From contig SNVD02003435.1 in assembly GCA_013180625.2 (NCBI GenBank), positions 62,001 through 126,000 of the forward strand: a stretch of 64,000 bases of DNA, given 5' to 3'. The stretch's first letter is position 1; the number at the start of each line of letters is the position of its first letter. A program made the position numbers and the translations under genes. Under the pieces are notes generated by a model. That model was not told the origin of the DNA, searched no databases, and saw nothing but the letters and a program-made list of their open reading frames with translations. Of this stretch, positions 11,090-20,266 are shown piece by piece. The DNA is from Boswellia sacra (lineage: Eukaryota; Streptophyta; Magnoliopsida; Sapindales; Burseraceae).

Positions 11090-11755
11090 CTACGAGACCA
11101 AACTTATCCACAATTGCTCTCTTCTTTTTTTTTCACTTTTTTTTCACTTTTCTTCTTTTTTTTTAAAAAAAACTTTCCCCTTCCTTTGTGTTGTTATCCT
11201 AAACAAAACAAAAGAACTCAATATTACAACATTTCATTTTGCCATCCACAATCATGCATCAAGGTATGTGTGTATGTGAAGAAAGGTTCATGAATACTTG
11301 CTTAATGAGTACATAAGCACACAATTTTAAATGATAAGGTTGTGAGAGTTCATAGATTTGAATAATTCAAAGTGAAATGAATAAGACCTCCTTGTTATAA
11401 AATTCAAAAATCAAGACTAAATAATATCAAGTTAGCTAAAATGAGTTCACAAGATCAAAATAAAATGACAAATTGGTTAGAATGGGTTTCAAGAGTTCAA
11501 ACTGGCCCTCCCTACTCTGCCATTCCTAACCTAGAATGCGTCTCAAGAGGATTTGAACTCCTTACACCGCACTCTGAATCTAATTCAAGACACACTTATG
11601 TCTACTATCCTTCCGCCCCAACCAAATGAAACATTGTCCTCAATGTTTAAATGTAGAGAGATAAAGTATAGGAGACATTACCTGAAGCTTCTGTTATTCA
11701 AGAGAGATGACCTGAAAGACGCATAAAATAAAATAAAATAAAGCACAAGAAATCA

Positions 11756-12406
11756 TTACAAACGGAGATTCAGATCCAATTTGCACTTTTTGTTTTGCCC
11801 TCCTGCCCAATTAATTTGAGTACTAACTGGATCAGGTTCATACTCAACTTCTTGTAATTTGTCAAGTAACTCACCAGCAGAAGTGGCAGAAATAAGGATT
11901 TGTCTCGCCCAATGTGGGATAAAATTTTGTTCTACAGCTGCATCAACAAAACTTATTAAAGGATTAAAGAAATTGTTAACATTCAACAAACCTATGGGTT
12001 TTTTATGGAGGTTCAGTTGGGCCCAAGAGGCAATTTGAAAAATTTTTTCAAAAGTACCAAAGCCACCTTGCAAAGCAATAAAGGCATCTGAATTGATGAG
12101 CATATGTGCTATGCGTTCATGCATAGAGGAGACTTGTAACTCATGGCCAACCGTTTTTCCAACAATTCTTTCTATAGCCAAAGCATTAGGAATAACTCCT
12201 AAAACTTGACTACCTCCTACACGTGCAACTTTTGACACACAACCCATTAACCCGAGGCTACCTCCCCTATAAACCACATGAATATTTCTTTCAGCTAGTA
12301 GTCTACCAAGAGAATTTGCTGCCTCGACAAACTCTTCACTTTTACCCGGTTGAGATCCACAAAATACACATATCTTTTGGATTCGACCTTTTGAAGTTCC
12401 CTCCAT
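11756..12406 (-). CDS. LOG-like cytokinin phosphoribohydrolase homologue carried by Athila
   Basis: This is an intact 216-codon intronless ORF, the length usual for LOG proteins. Family members release cytokinin base from its riboside 5'-monophosphate. Visible blocks: KICVFCGSQPGKSEEF near the N-terminus, then VYRGGSLGLMG, SSMHERIAHM with the conserved Met-His-x-Arg, LQGGFGTFEK at the P-G-G-x-G-T-x-x-E position, ASWAQLNLHKKPIGLLNV and HWARQI. Three conserved positions are changed: the first Gly of GGGS is Arg, Pro of PGG is Gln, and the catalytic Glu is Lys. Activity is therefore doubtful. The C-terminus ends LDLNLRL, an EAR-type LxLxL motif. The start AAACATGG is a good context. It lies in the same orientation as gag-pol, between the Cys-rich ORF and the 3' non-coding region. 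Known plant LOG genes have several introns, so capture through an mRNA is likely. Confidence 0.9.
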   Translation of the reverse strand: MEGTSKGRIQKICVFCGSQPGKSEEFVEAANSLGRLLAERNIHVVYRGGSLGLMGCVSKVARVGGSQVLGVIPNALAIERIVGKTVGHELQVSSMHERIAHMLINSDAFIALQGGFGTFEKIFQIASWAQLNLHKKPIGLLNVNNFFNPLISFVDAAVEQNFIPHWARQILISATSAGELLDKLQEVEYEPDPVSTQINWAGGQNKKCKLDLNLRL

Positions 12407-12621
12407 GTTTATGCAACTCTCTAACTATGTGTGAAGAAGAGAACAAGTGATGTGGTATTTATGGAGTGTAAAAAGGTATGCTAATGATGACATCCAAATA
12501 GGTAGCTCGGCTGCTTGTTGAAAAATTCAACAATTATGCATAGAAATTCAAAAAAGATAATGAAATAAGACACCATAAGTCAAATAAAAGATACAAATTC
12601 AAAAATGACAGCTATAAGGCA
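12407..12621 (-). promoter_or_regulatory. LOG-like ORF leader with TATA-like box
   Basis: On the minus strand CCATAAATA (12456-12464) is followed by a CT-rich leader (CTTGTTCTCTTCTTCACACA) and the ATG at 12406. This looks like a plant core promoter and 5' leader. Short A-rich repeats containing ATTCAAAAA occur upstream at about 12546-12640. Promoter activity is inferred from spacing and composition only. Confidence 0.35.
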
Positions 12622-12855
12622 TTAAAATTCAAAAATGATAGCACGCATGCATATGTACAGGTAGTTGTGACTGTGGCTCACATCTTCCTCTGGTTTTACG
12701 TCCAGAAACGGCTTAAACACCTTCTCTGAGTTGGGGATATGCTTCCCATCCAGTTTTCTTATAAACTGGCAAACAGGGTCGTTTTGAGTCAGATTCCCAA
12801 GACTATAGCGTTCCTGCTCATCTCGGAATTGTGTCCACAAATTAAAAATTTCATG
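12622..12855 (-). other. In-frame continuation after the amber codon of the Cys-rich ORF
   Basis: After the TAG at 12856-12858 the same reading frame stays open for about 77 more codons to a TAA. The peptide includes RYSLGNLTQND, a VCQFIRKLDGKHIP segment and an acidic PEEDV stretch. No family is recognised. Either the amber is a recent nonsense mutation or it allows occasional readthrough; a separate start is less likely because no ATG opens this part. Confidence 0.45.
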
Positions 12856-13272
12856 CTACACAAGTCCACAAGAATGCGTCTCAAGAGTCATTCGGATATC
12901 ATCCAAAGACTCCTTACTCAGTCCATTCTTGATGAACTGTAGTTTATCCTCTCGATTGTTAGACAAATATCCCAAGGAGTGGCAACGCTGGTTACAAGTC
13001 CATCTTGCACATCTGGGACAAACTTGTAACCTTTTCGCTCTTCGCTTTTTGGCATAAGAGCTTTTTCTCATACCTAGCATGTGAGATACAAGATTATCTG
13101 AAAATTCATAGGAAAATTGAACCTTGGCTTCAATTAGCCATCTTACTTCGACAGGCATACCCTTACACATCAACATCCTTAGTCTTTCTCCACGAGCTTT
13201 GTAAATTTTAAGCAAATCATTTAGAGGAAGAGAGGGAAAATGTTTGTGCAGATTTGAGAGAATGGTGTCCAT
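12856..13272 (-). CDS. Basic Cys-rich protein resembling flexivirus nucleic-acid-binding proteins
   Basis: This 138-codon ORF in the post-integrase slot has a leucine-rich N-terminal half (LHKHFPSLPLNDLLKIYKA, then MPVEVRWLIEA). A strongly basic stretch, SSYAKKRRAKRL, is followed at once by CPRCARW and TCNQRCH, and then by KLQFIKNG. The order Ser-x-Ala-Lys-basic, Cys-x2-Cys, Cys/His, Lys-Leu-x-Phe-Ile-x2-Gly is the pattern I associate with the small nucleic-acid-binding proteins of Betaflexiviridae (Carla_C4, Viral_NABP families), several of which suppress RNA silencing. The match is by pattern, not alignment. It lies about 180 bases downstream of the integrase end and about 450 bases upstream of the LOG-like ORF. 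The expected Athila env-like domain is absent. An unrelated zinc-binding protein is the alternative. Confidence 0.6.
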   Translation of the reverse strand: MDTILSNLHKHFPSLPLNDLLKIYKARGERLRMLMCKGMPVEVRWLIEAKVQFSYEFSDNLVSHMLGMRKSSYAKKRRAKRLQVCPRCARWTCNQRCHSLGYLSNNREDKLQFIKNGLSKESLDDIRMTLETHSCGLV

Positions 13273-13450
13273 GCAAAAAAAGAAAGGAAAATGAATGCAA
13301 GGTGAGCAACAGTTTTTAGGAAACTGAAAAACCGACTTTAAATGTCACGGAGTACCGTATCCGCCACTTGACTGGAAAAAATCAATCCTTAAAAAAGATC
13401 GATTAAAGCAATGGACTCTTCGTTTTGGTCAAAATTTTCAAAGAATGGTT

Positions 13451-14632
13451 TTAACCGTTGTCCATTAACTTTAAACACATTACCATTCTTTGGGTTCTCA
13501 ATTTCAACTGCTCCATGAGGGAAAACATTTTTAACAATGAAAGGCCCAGTCCAAGAGACCGAAGTTTACCAGGAAACAAATGCAATCTTGAATCATACAA
13601 AAGAACTTTTTGTGAAGGTTCAAAAGATTTTCTAACAATGGATTTGTCATGAAAAACCTTTATTTTTTCTTTGTAGATTTTAGAATTCTCATAAGCCTCA
13701 TTCCTGATTTCTTCAAGTTCACTCAGTTGGAATTTACGTAATTTGCAAGCATCATTCAAATTTGTGTTGAATGTTTTAATGGCCCAATAAGCTTTATGCT
13801 CAATTTCCACAGGCAAGTGACAAGGTTTTCCATAAACTAGTCTATAAGGAGACATCCTAATGATGTTTTAAAAGCAGTTCGGTAAGCCCAAAGTGCATCA
13901 TTAAGTCTTAAAGACCAATCTTTATGATTTGGGTTAACCGTTTTTTCTAAGATCTGTTTTATCTCCCTATTAGCTAATTCAACTTGTCCACTTGTTTGTG
14001 GGTGATAAGGTGTAGAAATTTTATGGGTTATTCCATATTTCTTCATTAAAGTTTCAAATGGTTTGTTACAAAAAATGTGTACCCCCATCACTAATAATGG
14101 CTCGAGGAATTCCAAATCTACTTAAGATATTCTCCTTCAAGAATTTGACAACTGTTTTGTGATCATTGTTTCGACATGGAATTACCTCGACCCATTTTGA
14201 AACATAGTCTACTGCAACAAGGATGTACACAAAACCAAATGACGGTGGAAAAGGTCCCATAAAATCAATACCCCAACAGTCAAAGATTTCAACGACAAGA
14301 ATGAGATTCAAAGGCATCATGTTTCTTTTTGAAATAGATCCTAATTTTTGACAATTTTCACACGTTTTACAAAATGCATGTGCATCTTTAAATAAGGTGG
14401 GCCAATAAAATCCACATTGTAAGATCTTAGCAGCTGTTTTTCTAGATGAAAAATGTCCTCCACATTCTTCAGAATGACAAAAGTTAATGACATTACTTAC
14501 CTCATTGTCGGGTATGCATCTTCTCATTATTTGGTCTGGACAATATTTGAACAGATATGTGTCATCCCAGTAAAAATTTTTCACCTCGGTTAAAAATTTT
14601 CTTTTGTCTTGAGCATTCCAATGAGGTGGCAT
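13451..14632 (-). pseudogene. Athila integrase
   Basis: The frame at 14066-14632 has the HHCC zinc finger (HSEECGGH ... CKTCENC), the first catalytic Asp in GIDFMGPF and the second in SDGGTHF. A frame change near 14090 leads to the third block, [17 protein letters not shown], which contains the catalytic Glu. Another change near 13850 leads to the C-terminal part ([20 protein letters not shown] ... [19 protein letters not shown]). A third, near 13560, scrambles the last part. All three catalytic residues survive but the frame does not. Confidence 0.9.
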
Positions 14633-14652
14633 TTTCCCTGTCGCAAGAAAAT

Positions 14653-15262
14653 TTACAATGTTAGCAAACCAAGGTACAATGGCAACGGAAAATAAAATTC
14701 ATCAGGAAAAGAATCATTGATAGGTGAAGTTTCAATTAATGTCTTTGTCGTTAGTCTTGAAAGATGATCAGTAACGACATTTTCGGCTCCTTTCTTATCC
14801 TTTATTGTGATGTTGAATTCTTGGAGCAATAAGATCCACCGTATCAATCTAGGTTTTGCATCCTGTTTAGACATTAAATATCTCACAGCTGCATGGTCAA
14901 TGTAAACAATTGTGGGAGAACCAATTAAATAAGAACGAAATTTGTCCAATGCAAATACTACTGCAAGTAGTTCTTTTCAGTTGTTGTGTAATTCATTTGT
15001 GCATCATTTAAAGTCCTACTTGCATAGTATATTACATAAGCCTTACCTTCTTTTCTTTGTCCTAAGACAGCACCAACGACATAATGACTTGCATCACACA
15101 TCAATTCAAAAGGCAAGGACCAATCAGGAGATTGCATAATTGGAGCAGTTGTTAAAAGTCCAATTAGTGTATCAAAGGCATTTTGACATTCTTGAGTGCA
15201 TTCAAAGGAAGTATCTTTTATTAAGAGGTTACAAAGAGGTTTAGATATAGCACTGAAATTTC
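14653..15262 (-). pseudogene. Athila RNase H
   Basis: The minus strand reads an MCDASHYVVGAVLGQ segment, a [19 protein letters not shown] segment, [20 protein letters not shown] and DHLSRL. One missing base near 14975 shifts the frame between the TTTEK and DKFRS blocks. It follows RT directly, as in all gypsy elements, and would remove the RNA template. Confidence 0.85.
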
Positions 15263-16444
15263 TTATGAACCTCCTATAAAATCCAGCATGCCATAAGAAT
15301 GAACGAACCTCTTTAACTGTTTTTGTGGAGGCAAATGGGAAATTAATTCCACTTTTGCTTTATCCACTTCAATTCCTTTAGAAGACACCACATGACCTAA
15401 AACAATTCCTGAAGTGACCATATAATGACATTTTTCCCAATTCAAAATAAGACCTTTTTCTACACACCTTTTTAGGACTTTTTCTAAATTTTCAAGACAA
15501 TTATCAAAAGAGTTTCCAAAGACAGTTAAATCATCCATGAAAACTTCTAAACAATGCTCAACCATGTCACTGAAAATGCTTAACATGCATCTTTGAAAAG
15601 TGACTGGGGCATTACAAAGTCCAAAAGGCATTCTCCTAAATGCAAAAGTGCCAAAGGGGCACGTGAATGTGGTCTTTTCTTGGTCTTCAAGTGCAATGGA
15701 AATTTGATAGTAGCCTGAGTATCCATCAAAAAAGCAGTAGTAGGGGTTTCCTGCTACTCTTTCAAGAATTTGGTCAAGGAAGGGTAAGGAAAAATGGTCT
15801 TTTCTAGTGACAGCATTTAATTTTCTATAATCAATGCACATCCTCCAACTAGATGAGACATGAGTTGGCAATAATTCACCCTTTTCATTTTTAACTACTG
15901 TAATGCCAGATTTCTTAGGTACTACTTGTGTAGGGCTTACCCACTTACTATCAGAAATAGGATAGATAATTCCCACATCAAGTAGTTTGAGAACTTCAGC
16001 CCTAATGACCTCTTTCATGTGTGGATTTAATCTCCTTTGAGGTTGTTGAGATGTTTTGGCATTTTCCTCTAAATGTATTCTATGTGTGCAAATTAAAGGG
16101 TTAATGCCTTTTATATCTTTTAAAGTCCACCCAATTGCATTTTTATGCCTTTTAAGCACTTCTATCAACTTACCTTGTTGCTCGCATGTGAGGGATGAAG
16201 AAATTACCACCGGATATGTCTGATTCTCCCCAAGATATGCATATTTCAGTCCTTCAGGTAAGGGCTTCAATTCTAGCTTGGGAGCTTCATCTTCCTTGCT
16301 TTCATTCATTTGCCCCAATTCTTCAAATCTTGATTTTGAGCCTTTTTCCATCACCTGTGCACAATCCAATAAAAAGCATATATCAGAAAGATCAGACTCT
16401 AGTTCCATGCTTGATTCTAATGAATTCACTAGAGAAGTTTCCAA
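15263..16444 (-). pseudogene. Athila reverse transcriptase
   Basis: A long open frame (393 codons) covers the whole RT: WVSPTQVVPKKSG, SWRMCIDYRKLNAVTRKDHF, FFDGYSGYYQI, FAFRRMPFGLCNAP, and the catalytic VFMDDLTVFG followed by LGHVVSSKGIEVD. Both catalytic Asp of the FMDD box are present. The frame breaks at the RNase H junction (about 15263) and just after the protease (about 16440), so the polyprotein is not continuous. Confidence 0.92.
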
Positions 16445-17865
16445 GGGTCAGAATAACTCCCTTTTCGGATGTGATCTTCCACAATAGATTCAATTACATT
16501 GGCTTCATCAACTTCATCTTCTTCTTCATTTGGCTGTTTGCACATATTAAAAGCATTAAGTTCTAATGTCATGTTCCCAAACGATAGCTTCATGACTCCA
16601 TTCCTGCAATTAATCAAAGCATTAGAAGTAGCTAGAAATGGACGCCCTAAAATAACAGGAATTGAATTGCTTACTTCCACTGGTTGTGTGTCCAAGACGA
16701 TAAAATCCACTGGGTAAATGAATTTATCAACTTGAACTAATACATCTTCTACTACTCCTCTTGGTACTTTAATTGATCTATCAGCAAGCAAAAGAGTCAC
16801 AGAAGTCGGTTTTAACTCACCTAGATTGAGTTCTTGAAAAACCGAGTATGGAAGCAAATTCACACTAGCACCAAGATCAAGTAAAGTTTGTTCAATTTTA
16901 TGGTCTCCAATAACACATGAAATTGTAGGACAACCTGGATCCTTATATTTCACTGTATTATTGTTTTGAAGAATGGCACTTACTTGCTCAGCTAGGAAGG
17001 CCTTCTTTTTCACATTCAATTTTCTTTTCATAGTGCACAAGTCTTTCAAAAATTTTGCATAAGAAGGTACCTGTTTGATCACATCAAGCAAGGGAATGTT
17101 GACCTTTACCTGTTTGAAAATTTCAAAGATTTCAGAATTATGAGTTGCCTTCTTTTGTGTGGCTAATGCTTGAGGAAATGGAGGCACAGATGGGGATATG
17201 GTTTCCTCTTCGCTAGGTATTGGTTTGGCCACCTCTTCCTGTCCTTTAGAGATCGATTCTTCTTCTTTCTCACAAGGGTCAGGAATGTGTTTTTCAACAA
17301 TCTTACCATTGCGAAGGGTCATGACTGACTTGGCTTGGTCAAAATAATGGTTACTTGAACTCCCTGCATTTGAGTTAGATTGATCTTTGGGGTTTTGCAA
17401 TGTTTGAGAAGGAAATTTTCCCTTCTCTTTGATGCTAAATGCAGATGCAAATTTTGCAAGAGTTTCTGGCAAATTTGCTAATGTTTGAGCAGTTTGACTA
17501 TTGAAAGTCTCTTGCTTTGTAATGAATGAATGCAATGTTTCTTCAAAGTCATTCCTAAGAGGAGGAGCATATGCATGATCATGAGAATTTTGAAAATTTT
17601 GTCGTGTTTGAAAAGGGACTTGTGAAGATTGTGCATGATTGTCATTTTTCCAGCTAAAATTTGGATGATTTCTCCAACCAGGATTGTAGACTTGTGAATA
17701 TGGATTGTGATTTGGCCTTTTGAAAGTGTTTAAGGCATTGGCTTCTTCATGGAGACATTCCTTAAAGGTAGGCAAAGTTGGGCAATTATCAGTAGAATGG
17801 TCATTGTCATCACAAATGTTACAGACATTTTCTTGAATAGAATTCAATTGACCACTCTTTTTCAT
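16429..17865 (-). pseudogene. Athila Gag C-terminus and protease
   Basis: This is an open frame of 478 codons. Near its start a CCHC knuckle reads CNICDDNDHSTDNC. A Pro/Glu-rich linker follows, then SVMTLRNGKIVEK, a typical Athila segment. The aspartic protease core is LLDLGASVNLLPYSVF with the downstream ILGRPFLAT. It is separated by a stop at about 18000 from upstream gag and by a frame shift from RT. Confidence 0.9.
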
Positions 17866-18691
17866 TTCTAAAGCCTCAACTTTTCTGGCTAGGGATGCAA
17901 ATTTGGCTTGAAGGTCATGGTCTTCCCTAAGGTTGTAAATGCCTCTATTGAATGTCGAGGTTAGGGCCTTGCCTGGTACCTCATAGGTGCCAGTAGTGTC
18001 CTAATTTTGTGCCTTTTCTGCCAAGGAATCTAGGAAGTCAAGTGCTTCCTCAGGGTCTTTTTCTTTAAATTCTCCTTTACACATTAATTCTACTAGTTGC
18101 CTATCTTGAGGTGTTAACCCTTCATAGAAGTGTGCAACTATTCTCCAAGTTTCAAACCCATGGTGAGGATAGGTATTAAGCAGTTCCTTATATCTATCCC
18201 AACATTGGTAAAGGGTTTCTCCTTGTTTTTGAGAGAAATCAGAAATTTGTCTTTCAAGAGAATTTGTTCTATGGGTAGGAAAAATTTTTTTTCAAAAATT
18301 GTTGTTTCATCTCATCCCATGAACTGATGGAATTCGACCTCAAATTTTGTAGCCATGTTCTAGCTTTATCTTTTAAAGAAAAAGGAAAAAGCTTTAATCT
18401 AATGGTGTTTATGCTACAATTTGGGTCAGTGTAGGAGCTACATACCTCTTTAAAGAGTTTCAAGTACGAATATGGGTTCTCCATGTCAAGGCCATGAAAA
18501 GTGGGTAGAAGTCGAACAAAACTTGGTTTGAAATTGAAAAGGATTGAATCTGGAGGAGAAACTACACAAGATGGTGCACTAGTCCTTACCGGATTCATAT
18601 AGTCTCTAAGGGTTCTTCGTTGGTTTTGATCATTTTGTTGCGAACGGTTGTCCCCTTCATCCGTAAATATTTCCTCATGATTGTCGGCCAT
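17866..18691 (-). pseudogene. Athila Gag N-terminus
   Basis: The likely start is the ATG at 18691, giving MADNHEEIFTDEG; it lies 180 bases from the PBS. The capsid-like block reads FVRLLPTFHGLDMENPYSYL and continues with LKLFPFSLKDKARTWL (retrotransposon gag family, PF03732). A frame change at a T-rich run near 18285 and an in-frame stop near 18000 interrupt it. Gag would form the virus-like particle. Confidence 0.88.
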
Positions 18692-18870
18692 GTTTTCTAA
18701 GAAAGATGATGTTTTTCTAACAAGTCTACCACTAGATGTTCGTGACCAAATTTTCATGCAAGAAAGAGAGAAGAAAAGAGAGGAAAAGATGAACAAACAA
18801 AAAAACTAAAAAATTTAGATCTAAGATGAGAAAAGAGAATACTTACAATTTTGCACGCCAATTTTTACCT

Positions 18871-18888
18871 TCCCCGGCAACAGCATCA
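18871..18888 (-). other. Athila primer-binding site (tRNA-Asp type, decayed)
   Basis: Read on the minus strand, TGATGCTGTTGCCGGGGA begins six bases inside the 5' LTR. It matches the usual Athila tRNA-Asp PBS except at three places, each a transition in the CpG/GC-rich 5' part, as expected from methylated-cytosine decay. Confidence 0.8.
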
Positions 18889-18894
18889 AAAACT

Positions 18895-20261
18895 TGACAC
18901 ATCCGAAAAAGGATTATCTCCTAAGTATAGGAGTGTCGAAGTAATAAAACCCGGTGAGACCGGGGTCGATCCACGAGGAAGGAGATTTTAGCGCTCAAAT
19001 TATAAGCTAAGCAAATACGATATGATGATTCGAAGATATGACAAGATAATATCAACAATGAATGAGAATAATTAAAATGCGCAAGTAAAAGGAATTAACA
19101 TAATAATAATAAAAGCTAAGGTTAGGGGATCCGCCCTTGATATTTCGAATAAGGATAATTAGCCCATTTTAGTTATATGAATTATATTTGTTTCATTATC
19201 AACATTTATACCACTTCTTGTAAATGGGTTCAAGCATCCAATGTGCCAATCATCATATATCTATAACAAATCAAGGTTCCTAACTAGATCCGTGTCGGTA
19301 AGGAAGAATCATACATCATCTAGAAAGGATCCAAGCATTTGATGTGCCAAGGATTGTCGACAATGGATCAAGACCTCCACTTTACGAGTGGTGTCAAGAT
19401 TGATTAAGAAATTAAATATAAATCATATTGAATAAACATTATAAGATTAAGATTATTAAGCACATATTAAGGGTTAGAGAATCCTTATTTTCATATCAAG
19501 GGTTTCACCCTTTCACCTTAGCAAAAGAGAAATTAGAAGAACATTATAATAGAAAAAAAATAAAATGCAAGAAAAAGGAAATTCATTAATAACATAAACA
19601 CACAAAACACAATACAAGATCCTAGCCAAAGCCAAAATATTCCAGCCAAGGCCAAGATGCCCTAATGGGTCACAAGGCACCTCTATTTATAGATACATCC
19701 AGGGGCAAACTTGTCAAATTACAAGGGCATAATTGTCAAATATTAGTTGTAAATATCTTTGACAATTGGGATCATTAGGCACCGATTTTGACCATCAATT
19801 TTGACATTGAAATCTTGAGAATTTTAATCACATGTCTTCATGAAAGTTGTAGATATTTCTCTCAGATTTCTTGAACATATTTATTTGCACAATTTGGATA
19901 CGTACTTTGAGAGATACGGTCCAAAAACTGAGGCCTAGTCAGACTGGGCCGAGACTGTAGATGGGTTCACTTCAAGCCCAATTTTGGTCCACTAATAGCC
20001 CGAATTTGATGATGCGTGTGAAATGCAATCTTGTAGATAATTGAATCGGCTTTCTAAAACATTAAGAATTGTACCATTCTGATCTATAAATAGAGAGTTA
20101 TTCCCATTTTACCAAACCTGTAGCAAAACCAAAATTAAGAGGAAGTTAATTCTAAAGATGCAAAGACTACAAATATGCTTAAGTTGAGGAATTTAATGAC
20201 ACTATTAATGCAATATGATGAGCTAAGCTATTATTAAACATACATATTTAAGTGTTCATCA
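18895..20261 (-). repeat. Athila 5' LTR
   Basis: This is the 1,367-bp partner of 9078-10439. A minus-strand TATA-like box lies at 19683-19692, so transcription would run leftward through the element. It ends at the TSD copy 20262-20266. Confidence 0.93.
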
Positions 20262-20266
20262 AGACT
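20262..20266. repeat. Target-site duplication AGACT (right)
   Basis: Exact copy of 9073-9077, directly after the LTR end ...GTTCATCA. Confidence 0.92.

Larger units (their letters stand above)
10450..11755 (-). other. Athila 3' non-coding region
   Basis: There is no gene between the LOG-like ORF and the polypurine tract. The stretch contains an (AT)n run at 10749-10792, two copies of a conserved stem-loop (10815-10926 and 10981-11089) and pyrimidine/T-rich runs at about 11120-11165. Long 3' non-coding regions are usual for Athila. Confidence 0.7.
9078..20261 (-). mobile_element. Complete Athila-type LTR retrotransposon with accessory genes
   Basis: The element is 11,184 bp with LTRs at 9078-10439 and 18895-20261, TSD AGACT, a PBS of the tRNA-Asp type and a G-rich PPT. 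Its minus-strand order is gag, protease, RT, RNase H, integrase, a Cys-rich ORF, a LOG-like ORF and a long 3' non-coding region. The MADN...RTLRDYMNP gag start and the DLGAS protease are typical of Athila. Gag-pol has frame shifts and stops. The LTRs show seven differences in the first 190 aligned bases by eye, so insertion is not recent. It split a Tat element. Confidence 0.93.
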
